A program made the translations under genes and the position numbers. Source: Corynebacterium nuruki S6-4 (lineage in GTDB: Bacteria; Actinomycetota; Actinomycetes; Mycobacteriales; Mycobacteriaceae). From it: DNA of 64,000 nt. The DNA lies in assembly GCF_007970465.1 (NCBI RefSeq), contig NZ_CP042429.1, positions 1,302,001 to 1,366,000 on the forward strand, read 5' to 3'. This document shows positions 16,502 through 23,737 of the stretch, one piece after another (position 1 is the stretch's first letter; every line of letters starts with the position of its first letter). Under the pieces are notes generated by a model. It was not told the origin of the DNA, did not search any database, and saw only the letters and a list, made by a program, of their open reading frames with translations.

Positions 16502-17944
16502 TCACCTGCCGACGAACTCCCGTGGCGTTACCCCGTACCCCACAGCGAAGTCCCGGCTGAACTGCGACAGATGCCGGTAGCCGACCGCATGGGCGGACTC
16601 CGAGGGCGTCGCCCCGGCTGCGAGCAGCCGCCGGGCTGTCTGCAACCGGACCGTGGTGCGCCACTGCAGGAACGTCATCCCGGTGTCCGCCCGGAACCCG
16701 GCGTTGAGCTGTCGCGGCGTCCGCTCCACCGCCCCCGCCCACTGTGACAGGGTGCGCTGGTCACGCAGATCACCGAGCAGGGCGTCCGCCACCTGTGCCG
16801 CAGGCGAACGTTCCACCGTCGTCGCCCCATCGCGCCGGGCCACACCGGGCACCCACGGAGAGTCGACCACCGTCGTGCGCCCGTACCCCTCCGGCGCCAC
16901 GCCGCACTGGTTGCCCATGACATGCTGCAGCAGTGCCCAGACCTCGTAGTCCGGCACATCGGCCGGCCCGGGATCCTCGCCGAGATCGACTTCGCCGACG
17001 GTGAACGTCAACGGCAGCACCACCGACCCCGGCTCCGTCCGCACGCCGTGACCGCGGTAGGCCGGCATCCACGCGATCTGCCCCTCACCGACACTCAGGA
17101 CGCGTTCCCCGACAGTGAGCTCCATTGCCCCGCGCCAGACCCACAGCAGCAGGTGGAAACCGTGGTCCAGGTTCGGTGGGGCAGACAGCTCTCCCCAGGG
17201 CGGTGGCCCCGGGACACCGGCCGCCGGCGTCCCCGTGCCGTCCCACTCAGCCCGCCACACCTGTGGCGTCCTCCCGAACCGGTTCCGGAATGCCCGGATG
17301 AACCCCGTCGATGTACGGAACCCCACTGCCTCCGCGACCTGCGATACCGGGGTGCCGGGGGCACGCAGCAGATCCTGCGCGGCAGCGAGCCGGGTCTCCC
17401 GGCGCCACGCCGCGAAGGTCAACCCGGTCTCCGCCGGGAACACGCGGTGCAGTGTCCGCTCACCCACCCTCACCCGCGCCGCCCACTCCGCCGCCGTCAG
17501 CGACGACGCGGGATCGCGCAGCAGACCGTGGGCCACCGCCAGCGCCGCCGGCGTCCGCGGCAGCGCCGGACGCCCCTCCGGGCTACTCCCGGCCAGTGCC
17601 TCGACCAGCTCGGCCGACCGGTGGCCCGGCTCACGCAGCGGCGCGATGGACGCGGTGAAGTGGTGCAGCAGCCAGTCGTTCCACTCCTCACCGGGTGTGA
17701 ACACCTGCAGGTCATCGTGCCCCTCCGGCACCTCTGCGGATGCGATGCGTACCGGTACGGGGACGGCACCCGGCGCGACGAGGAGCGTGGCGTCCTTCCC
17801 CGGTGGGACGAGGACGCCCTGCCCGGCCGCCAGTCGCACCACCTCACCACAGGTCACCGAGACTTTCCCGGTGTGGCACCACAGCAGCAGGTACCGGTCA
17901 CCGGCGGTCAGGGTGATGCTGAACGGGGTCAGATCGTCAAGCAC
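16502..17944 (-). CDS. Double AraC-family regulator (two fused sensor plus HTH units)
   Basis: 480 residues, about twice the normal AraC length. Each half has a cupin-like sensor followed by an AraC DNA-binding domain: the first near 140-235 (RVGERTLHRVFPAETGLTF, VSQVAEAVGFRTSTGFIRAF) and the second near 385-480 (RQLNAGFRADTGMTF, YRHLSQFSRDFAVGYGVTP). The halves are diverged, so this is an old duplication and fusion. It starts with GTG 17944, divergent from a siderophore-binding lipoprotein whose DtxR-like box lies between them, so regulation of that receptor by iron-siderophore availability is the likely role. Confidence 0.85.
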   Translation of the reverse strand: MLDDLTPFSITLTAGDRYLLLWCHTGKVSVTCGEVVRLAAGQGVLVPPGKDATLLVAPGAVPVPVRIASAEVPEGHDDLQVFTPGEEWNDWLLHHFTASIAPLREPGHRSAELVEALAGSSPEGRPALPRTPAALAVAHGLLRDPASSLTAAEWAARVRVGERTLHRVFPAETGLTFAAWRRETRLAAAQDLLRAPGTPVSQVAEAVGFRTSTGFIRAFRNRFGRTPQVWRAEWDGTGTPAAGVPGPPPWGELSAPPNLDHGFHLLLWVWRGAMELTVGERVLSVGEGQIAWMPAYRGHGVRTEPGSVVLPLTFTVGEVDLGEDPGPADVPDYEVWALLQHVMGNQCGVAPEGYGRTTVVDSPWVPGVARRDGATTVERSPAAQVADALLGDLRDQRTLSQWAGAVERTPRQLNAGFRADTGMTFLQWRTTVRLQTARRLLAAGATPSESAHAVGYRHLSQFSRDFAVGYGVTPREFVGR

Positions 17945-17971
17945 AGGGCAGTCCGGTACGACGTAAGGGCA

Positions 17972-17990
17972 TGAAGTTAAGCATAGCCTG
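17972..17990 (+). promoter_or_regulatory. DtxR-like iron box before siderophore-binding lipoprotein
   Basis: The 19-mer TGAAGTTAAGCATAGCCTG shares its core with the DtxR consensus (TTAGGTTAGGCTAACCTAA), about 10 of 19 positions. It lies between the double AraC gene and the lipoprotein gene. Weak match; supported mainly by context. Confidence 0.45.
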
Positions 17991-18030
17991 TCCTACTGAA
18001 TATCTGACCCCCGGAACTTCAGGAGAACAA

Positions 18031-18999
18031 GTGAAGCTGTCCCGTACCCTCCCCGCCGCCCTGCTCGGTGCCGCCCTCGCCCTCGGCATGACCGCCTGTG
18101 GCGACGGCGATTCCTCCCGTGACGCGGCGACCGCGACCGAGGCCGAGGCCGAGGCCGCATCCTGGCCCGTCACCGTCGACCACGCCCGTGGCTCCTCCAC
18201 CATCGAGGAGAAGCCCGAGCGGATTGTCGTGATGCACGAGGCCGGTGTCGACCCGGTGCTCTCCCTCGGCCTCGAACCCGTCGCCATGTTCGAGATCCAG
18301 GGCGGCGACGACAGCATGCCCTGGTTGAAGGGGAAGATCGACTGGCCGGAGGACGCTTCCCTGACCGCCGAGCGCACCGCGAACCCCGAGGCGGTGGCGA
18401 AATACGATCCCGACCTCATCATCGTCGGTGATGTCTACGCCGACAACGCGACGTGGCACGAGCTCGAGGACATCGCCCCCACGCTCGTCTACGACTGGCC
18501 GACCGACGGCCCGGCGTGGCGTCCGATCCTCGACGGCGTGGCGGAGGTGACCGGGCTGGAGGACAGGGCCGACGAAGTCACCGCCGCCTACGACGCCCGG
18601 ATCTCCGGGATCCGGGCACAGTTCCCCGGCATCGACCAACTGACCTACAACTCGGCGATCCTCAACAAAGGGCAGCTGATGTACAGCACCAACTCCGTGT
18701 TCGAGGACCTCGGCATGGTGCAGACCGACCGGCAGAAGAAGGCCGGCGCCACCGGCACCGTGTCGATGGAGCGCCTCGACGAACTCGACGGTGACCTGCT
18801 GGTCATCTACGATCCCGCCGGGGAGAAGCAGAAGCTCGAGAGCAGTCGCCAGTTCCGGAGCCTGCCGTCAGTGACGAACGGGGCACTCGTCTGGCAGAAC
18901 ATGGCACTCGGTTACGCGGTGACGACCGCCGCCGGGCCGATGAGCCTGGACTGGGCGGTGGAGCAGATCACCCCGGAACTGACCGCCGCCGTGAGTTAG
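18031..18999 (+). CDS. Iron-siderophore ABC transporter substrate-binding lipoprotein (orphan)
   Basis: 322-residue periplasmic-binding-protein-fold lipoprotein. The signal peptide ends in the lipobox GMTAC with lipidated Cys23; the mature part has the class III binding-protein pattern EKPERIVVMHEAGVDPVLSLG and NPEAVAKYDPDLIIVGD. GTG 18031 is favoured by AGGAGA at 18021-18026; starting at 17971 would place residues before the signal sequence and run through the iron box. No permease or ATPase genes adjoin, so it must share an importer encoded elsewhere, perhaps that at 26719-29469. Confidence 0.87.
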   Translation: MKLSRTLPAALLGAALALGMTACGDGDSSRDAATATEAEAEAASWPVTVDHARGSSTIEEKPERIVVMHEAGVDPVLSLGLEPVAMFEIQGGDDSMPWLKGKIDWPEDASLTAERTANPEAVAKYDPDLIIVGDVYADNATWHELEDIAPTLVYDWPTDGPAWRPILDGVAEVTGLEDRADEVTAAYDARISGIRAQFPGIDQLTYNSAILNKGQLMYSTNSVFEDLGMVQTDRQKKAGATGTVSMERLDELDGDLLVIYDPAGEKQKLESSRQFRSLPSVTNGALVWQNMALGYAVTTAAGPMSLDWAVEQITPELTAAVS

Positions 19000-19017
19000 T
19001 CGCAGAACTTTTCCGCT

Positions 19018-19084
19018 GTCATGAGCTGACCCGATTCTGTCGATCCGACCGGACAGAATCCACAGATATGGGTCAGCTCGTGAC
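19018..19084. repeat. Palindromic repeat family A, diverged copy 3
   Basis: Nested inverted repeats: GTCATGAGCTGACCC (19018-19032) with GGGTCAGCTCGTGAC (19070-19084), 14 of 15 paired, and inside it GATTCTGTC (19033-19041) with GACAGAATC (19052-19060), perfect. The left half GAGCTGACCCGATTCTG is identical to the copies near 2250 and 33520. Between convergent genes it could also end transcription. Confidence 0.75.
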
Positions 19085-19090
19085 AGACCC

Positions 19091-20569
19091 TCACCCACGG
19101 GACGCCAGCAACGCCTCCCGTGCCAGTGCTGCCGCGGCCGTGCTGTATATCGTCGGCTGCCAGTCCCGGGACTCCAACGGGGCGACGTATCCGAACAGGA
19201 CCAGGGTGGGGGTCATCGAGATCGCGTCATATGATCTGAGGTCCTCGGTACCGTCAAGCCCGGTGCGCCACCCGGTGGCAGTGAGCAGGTCCGCCCGGGC
19301 ACTGTCCGCCAGCTCCTGGTCCGGTGAAGTCGCCAGATCCAGCAGGGTCAGCGCCTCGATCTCCACGTCGATGTCCCGCTGAACTGCGGTGGTTGCAGTA
19401 CTGCCCGTGGAACGCTGCTGCGCGCCCACCCGGGTCACCAGGTGTTCCCAGAGCTTCTCGGGATCCGCCATCACCCGCTTCCCCGTGGCGGTGAGCCCCA
19501 GGTAACCCCGGCACTTCCGCACCAGCCCGAGCTTGGTCAGCGCCGTGCGGATCACGGAGACCTGCGGAATATTCGACTCACTGCGGCTCTTGGTGAGACC
19601 GTCATAGCGGCTCGGGAACTCCGCCATGGCCGCCTCCACCACCTTCGGCGGAAGGTAGCCGGCGCCGGTGAGCTTCACACCGTCCGGCCCGGCGTCCGCA
19701 ACGATCCGAAGGAATACGGTGATACCGCTGAGGGCTTCCGCCTTCGCCGTGGCGTCCGGCAGGTCAAAAGGCAGGTTCTCGACCTGCCCCTCGAGGATCT
19801 CAAGTTTCGTGCCGAGGAAGACCGTCCACGGCGACTGCTCCAACTGGTGGAAGATCTGCGCGAGGACCGGGAACCCCTCCAGCAGGGAGGGAATGTAGTC
19901 CGGCGACTCCGTCGTCCGCGCCCACCACTCCACGGGGAGCAGTTGACGGATGATCGCCTGGGCGTCCACGACCTCAGGATCGAAGTCGTCGAAAAGGTGC
20001 CCGGTCTCCGGGGCGGTCTTCATCGCGGCGAACTCCTCGGCGGTGCGCCGGCTGCCGCAGTCCTCCGGCGGAGCCGCACGCTCACCGGTGACGTACTCGG
20101 CGACCGGGGCATCCTCGCCACCACGGGCCAGAATCTCGACGAGCGTGACTGTCAGATCCCAGTCGTCGCCGAAGTCGTAGAGGTAGTGGAGCACCTCACC
20201 TGGCTGCTGCACCGTCTCATCGAGGCGGACCATCCGCGTCGGCGCCCCCTGCTGGTACGGGTCCGGCTCCTGCTCATCGAAGGGACACAGGAACAGTTCC
20301 ACCGAGTCCTCGTACACTCCCCCACCGAGCGAGAAACGGTACAGGTGGTAGTCCCACCACAGGAAGCAGGCCTGGATCACCTGGTGCAGCACCGCCAGCT
20401 TCATGTCGGAGGGCACCAGCACCTCCCGCCAGATCTCCGGATCAGACTCGTTGAGCGAGATCCGCAGACGGAAGGTGTGCACCCCCGGCAACGGTTCCCG
20501 ACGCAGATGCGGGCGCTTCGGCGGCTCCCCGAACACGGCGACGTCATCGAAAGAGGAGAAGTCGGTCAT
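19091..20569 (-). CDS. pRiA4b ORF-3-like domain protein
   Basis: 492-residue protein. Residues about 30-200 carry the plasmid pRiA4b ORF-3-like domain, with FRLRISLNESDPEIWREVLVP-type beginning, VIQACFLWWDYHLYRF and the hallmark YLYDFGDDWDLTV. The rest is a less conserved helical C-terminus ending in RASRG. The domain occurs in plasmids and mobile elements but its function is unknown. ATG 20569 follows TACCCT (complement of 20577-20582) by seven bases. It is divergent from an MNT-type antitoxin gene and next to a palindromic repeat, which suggests accessory DNA. Confidence 0.85.
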   Translation of the reverse strand: MTDFSSFDDVAVFGEPPKRPHLRREPLPGVHTFRLRISLNESDPEIWREVLVPSDMKLAVLHQVIQACFLWWDYHLYRFSLGGGVYEDSVELFLCPFDEQEPDPYQQGAPTRMVRLDETVQQPGEVLHYLYDFGDDWDLTVTLVEILARGGEDAPVAEYVTGERAAPPEDCGSRRTAEEFAAMKTAPETGHLFDDFDPEVVDAQAIIRQLLPVEWWARTTESPDYIPSLLEGFPVLAQIFHQLEQSPWTVFLGTKLEILEGQVENLPFDLPDATAKAEALSGITVFLRIVADAGPDGVKLTGAGYLPPKVVEAAMAEFPSRYDGLTKSRSESNIPQVSVIRTALTKLGLVRKCRGYLGLTATGKRVMADPEKLWEHLVTRVGAQQRSTGSTATTAVQRDIDVEIEALTLLDLATSPDQELADSARADLLTATGWRTGLDGTEDLRSYDAISMTPTLVLFGYVAPLESRDWQPTIYSTAAAALAREALLASRG

Positions 20570-20603
20570 GGGCGCCAGGGTATACGAGGCCTCCCCCGCC
20601 CAG

Positions 20604-20632
20604 TTGACTGCTGATAGCATCTACTATATTAC
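20604..20632 (+). promoter_or_regulatory. Promoter of the MNT nucleotidyltransferase gene
   Basis: TTGACT at 20604-20609 followed after 15-17 bases by TATATT/TATTAC in an unusually A/T-rich stretch. If used, translation starts downstream of about 20640. Confidence 0.55.
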
Positions 20633-20708
20633 CACTACAGAAGCAGTTATTTCCCAGATCAGGTCCGAGGCACAGGCGGCCGATGAACTCCGCGCCCGAG
20701 CTTCCGAC

Positions 20709-21116
20709 ATGCTCGTCTCCGCGGTGCGGGCCGGATATGCGGCCGGACTCACCCAACGACAGATCGCGGACGCCATCGGACGGAGTCAACCGGAGGTCTC
20801 CAGGTTGCTCCGATTCCACGGCACGACACCACTGGGACGCCGGCTCCGGCGGTACCGACCACAGGTTCTGGAAATTCTCCGTAAAGCAGGGGTCACCAAC
20901 CCCCGGGTGTTCGGCAGCGTCGCCCGCGGCGAGGACCGCGGGGATTCCGACATCGACCTGCTGGTCGATCTACCGGAAGGCTTCGGGCTCCTTTCGCTCT
21001 CCCGGCTTGAGGGGAGAGTCGCCGACACCCTCGGGACACCCGTCGATATCGTCCCCGCCAGTGCCCTGCGGGTGAATGTCAGTGAGTCCGCCCTCTCCGA
21101 TGCGGTGCCGCTGTGA
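20709..21116 (+). CDS. HTH plus MNT-type nucleotidyltransferase (orphan antitoxin-like)
   Basis: About 135 residues from ATG 20709; coding-like sequence extends upstream to about 20640 (ISQIRSEAQAADELRARAS) without a standard start, so the true N-terminus may be longer. The first part is a helix-turn-helix, LTQRQIADAIGRSQPEVSRL. The second is a minimal nucleotidyltransferase with GSVARGEDRGDSDIDLLVDL, carrying the G-S and D-x-D metal site, as in MntA antitoxins that AMPylate HEPN toxins. No HEPN gene follows; only a 13-codon frame overlaps its stop, so the toxin seems lost. Confidence 0.8.
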   Translation: MLVSAVRAGYAAGLTQRQIADAIGRSQPEVSRLLRFHGTTPLGRRLRRYRPQVLEILRKAGVTNPRVFGSVARGEDRGDSDIDLLVDLPEGFGLLSLSRLEGRVADTLGTPVDIVPASALRVNVSESALSDAVPL

Positions 21117-21154
21117 GCCGGACCCTCCGGGCCGAACTCGACAACCTGGGCTGA
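21113..21154 (+). pseudogene. 13-codon stub where a HEPN toxin gene would begin
   Basis: GTG 21113 overlaps the TGA of the MNT gene as in coupled toxin-antitoxin pairs and reads VSRTLRAELDNLG then stops. Such an N-terminus resembles starts of HEPN/DUF86 toxins, but the frame is far too short to be functional. It is an inferred remnant. Confidence 0.3.
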
Positions 21155-21183
21155 AGTCCCCCCACTAGCGCCCTATTCCCCGT

Positions 21184-21960
21184 TCACCCCTGCCGCGCCA
21201 GCTGCATGACGGTCTGCCGGTCCGTCGTCAACGCCCGCAGCGTCCCGAACCCGGTGACCACCGCGGCGATCACCACGCCGGCGAGGATCACGTACATCAG
21301 CGCCAGCTGGGTGGCCACCGCCTCCAACGGGTCCATGCCCGCCAGGATCAGGCCGGTCATCGCCCCGGGCAGGAACACGATCCCGAGCGCGGCGGTCTGC
21401 TCCACCTGCGGGGAGATCGCGGTGCGCAGCGCCGAGCGCATCAGCCGGGCGGCGGCCTGCCGCACACTCATCCCCAGCGCGAGGCCCGCCTCGATCTCCG
21501 CACGCTGGTCGGCGGTGAACTCGACGACCCGCGTCGCCGCGACGACCCCCACCTTCATCGAGTTGCCGATGACCATGCCGGCGACCGGCACCAGCGCCCG
21601 ACTCGACAGGTCGAACATGCCGAACCCGAAGATGATCGCCAACGAGGACGCCGCCACGACCGTGTACGCCACCAGCGAGATCCCGAACAGTCCCGGGACC
21701 GCCGGAGCCCGACGTTTCACCGTCACCGACGCGAAGACGACGATGCCCACCGTCCACGCCCACGACCACCAGATCGACGTCCCCGGGTCGACCAGCAGCA
21801 CCAGAGCGAAGCCGACGATGCCCATCTGCACCAGGGACCGCACCACCGCCACCACGATCGGACGGTTGAGTTTCAGGCGGAATCCGCTGGTCACCGCCAT
21901 GGCTACCGCGATGAAGATCAGGGAGACCAGCAGTCCGAGCCAGCCGACGGAGCCGTTCAT
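21184..21960 (-). CDS. fetB: FetB/UPF0014 family ABC transporter permease
   Basis: 258-residue inner-membrane protein with about seven hydrophobic segments. Family motifs include VRSLVQMGIVGFALVLL near the start and the conserved LVPVAGMVIGNSMKVG and GIVFLPGAMTGLILAG loops of the UPF0014 family. In E. coli FetAB exports iron under oxidative stress; that role is assumed by homology. ATG 21960 overlaps the stop of the ATPase gene by ATGA. Confidence 0.88.
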   Translation of the reverse strand: MNGSVGWLGLLVSLIFIAVAMAVTSGFRLKLNRPIVVAVVRSLVQMGIVGFALVLLVDPGTSIWWSWAWTVGIVVFASVTVKRRAPAVPGLFGISLVAYTVVAASSLAIIFGFGMFDLSSRALVPVAGMVIGNSMKVGVVAATRVVEFTADQRAEIEAGLALGMSVRQAAARLMRSALRTAISPQVEQTAALGIVFLPGAMTGLILAGMDPLEAVATQLALMYVILAGVVIAAVVTGFGTLRALTTDRQTVMQLARQG

Positions 21961-22610
21961 GCGACCACCTCCCCGGACTCGATGCGCAGTTCGTGATCGG
22001 CGATGCGGCGGACCTGCCCGGCATTGTGGGAGACCCACAGCACCGCCAGACCCCTGCCGGACGCCGGGTCCGCCAGGTGGCGTGCCAGATTCTCCAGCAC
22101 CGTGGCGGCGTCCTCGTCGAGGGCGGAGGTGACCTCGTCGGCGAGCAGGACCTTCGGGCGGGTGGCCAGCGCGCGGGCGAGGCAGAGCCGCTGTGCCTCG
22201 CCGCCGGAGAAGGCGTCCGCCTCCCGGTGCAGGTAGTCGGTGGTGAGCCCGACTTCGTCGAGCAGGTCCGCGGCGGCGTCCTCGCCGAGGGTGCGGTCGG
22301 CGGCACGCAGGTTGTCGAGGGCGGTGCCGGGGAAGACCGTGGGACGCTGGAAGACCATGGCGACCTCCCGCCGCAGTCGTTGCGGGTCGACGCCGGTGAG
22401 ATCCTCGCCCCGGTAGAGGATCCGCCCGGAGGTCGGCACCTCCAGCAGATTGCAGCAGCGCAGGAAGGTGGACTTTCCGGAGCCGGAGGGGCCGGTCACC
22501 GCGGTGATCCCGGACGCAGACACCTCGGCGGTGAGATGGTCGAGGATGGGGCGCCCGCCGCGCTCGACGGTGACGTCCTCGAAGCGGAACAGCGGTGCCG
22601 TACCGGTCAT
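21957..22610 (-). CDS. fetA: FetA-like ABC transporter ATP-binding protein
   Basis: 217-residue nucleotide-binding subunit. Walker A is GPSGSGKST, the Q-loop is VFQRPTVF, the signature FSGGEAQRLCLARAL, Walker B KVLLADEVTSAL, and the switch histidine lies in VSHNAGQ. It pairs with the FetB-like permease by ATGA overlap, and its own start overlaps the RpiR regulator stop by ATGA, so the three genes form one tight operon. Confidence 0.9.
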   Translation of the reverse strand: MTGTAPLFRFEDVTVERGGRPILDHLTAEVSASGITAVTGPSGSGKSTFLRCCNLLEVPTSGRILYRGEDLTGVDPQRLRREVAMVFQRPTVFPGTALDNLRAADRTLGEDAAADLLDEVGLTTDYLHREADAFSGGEAQRLCLARALATRPKVLLADEVTSALDEDAATVLENLARHLADPASGRGLAVLWVSHNAGQVRRIADHELRIESGEVVA

Positions 22611-23422
22611 GACAGCATCTCCCGGAGTTCGGCGAGGTCGGCGGCGGCACGGGCGCTGCGGGCCGGATCGGTGGCGACGACCGCATCGGCGAGCGCCTCC
22701 AGGACGGCGAGCGTCGGCACATGGCTGGGACTGTAGGCCGGGTTGCCGCGCCCCACTCCGAGCGCGACCGCGGCACGGGGGTCGGCGACCAGCCTGCTTT
22801 CGGTGACCTGCACGACGGGGACGCCGAGCTGCCCGGCGCGGGTGTAGAGCGCCTCGACCTCCTCGGAGGGGTTGTCGTAGGACAGCAGGATGACGGCGTC
22901 CTCCGGGGCCAGCGCGATGACCTGGTCGGCGAAACCGCGGCCCGTCATCCCCATCGCCAGTGCCGGGACGCCGCCCCGGGCCAGGTACTGGGCGGTGTAG
23001 GACGCGATGTGGCGGGCCGGGCCGAAACCGACGATGACCACGCGCGCGGCGTGGGCCAGCACGTCGAGGGCGGCGGTGAGCCCGTCGTCGCTGAGCCGTT
23101 CGGGCAGACTGGTGAGGGCCCCGGTGCAGGCGGCGACGTGGCAGGAGACCACCCCGTCACCGAAGGCGCGCACGGTCGACTGCAGCCGGCCGGCCTGGGA
23201 CAGTTCCGCGGCGAGGTGTTCCCGGAGCTCGTCGAGGCCGGCGAAGCCCAGCTTGTGGACCGTCCGGACGACGGTCGCGTCGCTGGTCCCGGATGCGGCG
23301 GCGAGTTTCAGTGCGGACAGGTGGCCGACACTGTGCGGGTTGGCCAGCAGGAAGTCCGCGACGCGGGTCTCGGCGGGTGAGAGCCCGCCGCGGTGGGCGG
23401 CGATCTGGTCCTCCAGTTTCAT
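22607..23422 (-). CDS. MurR/RpiR family transcriptional regulator
   Basis: 271-residue regulator with an N-terminal HTH (ALKLAAASGTSDATVVRTVHKLG) cut by a short spacer from a C-terminal SIS sugar-phosphate-binding domain (ARVVIVGFGPARHIASYTA, then ILLSYDNPSEEVEAL). Such proteins usually respond to phosphosugars, so its coupling to a FetAB-like metal transporter is unusual. ATG 23422 follows TAGTAT (complement of 23431-23436) by eight bases: leaderless. Confidence 0.87.
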   Translation of the reverse strand: MKLEDQIAAHRGGLSPAETRVADFLLANPHSVGHLSALKLAAASGTSDATVVRTVHKLGFAGLDELREHLAAELSQAGRLQSTVRAFGDGVVSCHVAACTGALTSLPERLSDDGLTAALDVLAHAARVVIVGFGPARHIASYTAQYLARGGVPALAMGMTGRGFADQVIALAPEDAVILLSYDNPSEEVEALYTRAGQLGVPVVQVTESRLVADPRAAVALGVGRGNPAYSPSHVPTLAVLEALADAVVATDPARSARAAADLAELREMLS

Positions 23423-23737
23423 GGGTGCGGATACTACATGATCGGCTTGCTCCGTCGTGACTGCTACAGCGGGTCGGGGACGCCCGGTTGACCACGCCAG
23501 GGTGGTTCCGGACGCCCGGACCACCCTCACACGGTCAACGCGGGCCGACGGCACCTACCCTTCCCTCGCATACTCCCGCGGACTCATCCCCACCTGCTCC
23601 CGAAAGTCCCGGCCGGTGGAGAACGGCACCGTGTACTACGCCGACGCACAGAACCTCAACGCCATCAACGCCGCCGGCCCGCACTCGCTGCGCGGGTTTC
23701 TCGACCGGGTTATCCCACCATCGAGAAGCTGAAGTAG
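23423..23737. other. Intergenic region with repeat and an unassigned short frame
   Basis: Apart from the leaderless promoter of the RpiR gene and one copy of repeat family B, it contains a plus-strand frame (about 23620-23732) reading NGTVYYADAQNLNAINAAG that looks protein-like but has no start and no recognisable family. It may be a gene fragment. Confidence 0.4.
23485..23542. repeat. Palindromic repeat family B, copy 1
   Basis: 58 bp from CGGTTGACC to GGTCAACGCG. The right 26 bases (GACCACCCTCACACGGTCAA and beyond) are identical to 25197-25222; the left half is similar. The arms GTTGACC...GGGTGG and their complement make it an imperfect palindrome. Confidence 0.75.

Noticed and set aside
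17971..18030. Upstream ATG start for the siderophore-binding lipoprotein
   Set aside because: It would put 20 residues before the signal peptide and overlap the iron box; GTG 18031 has a good AGGAGA.
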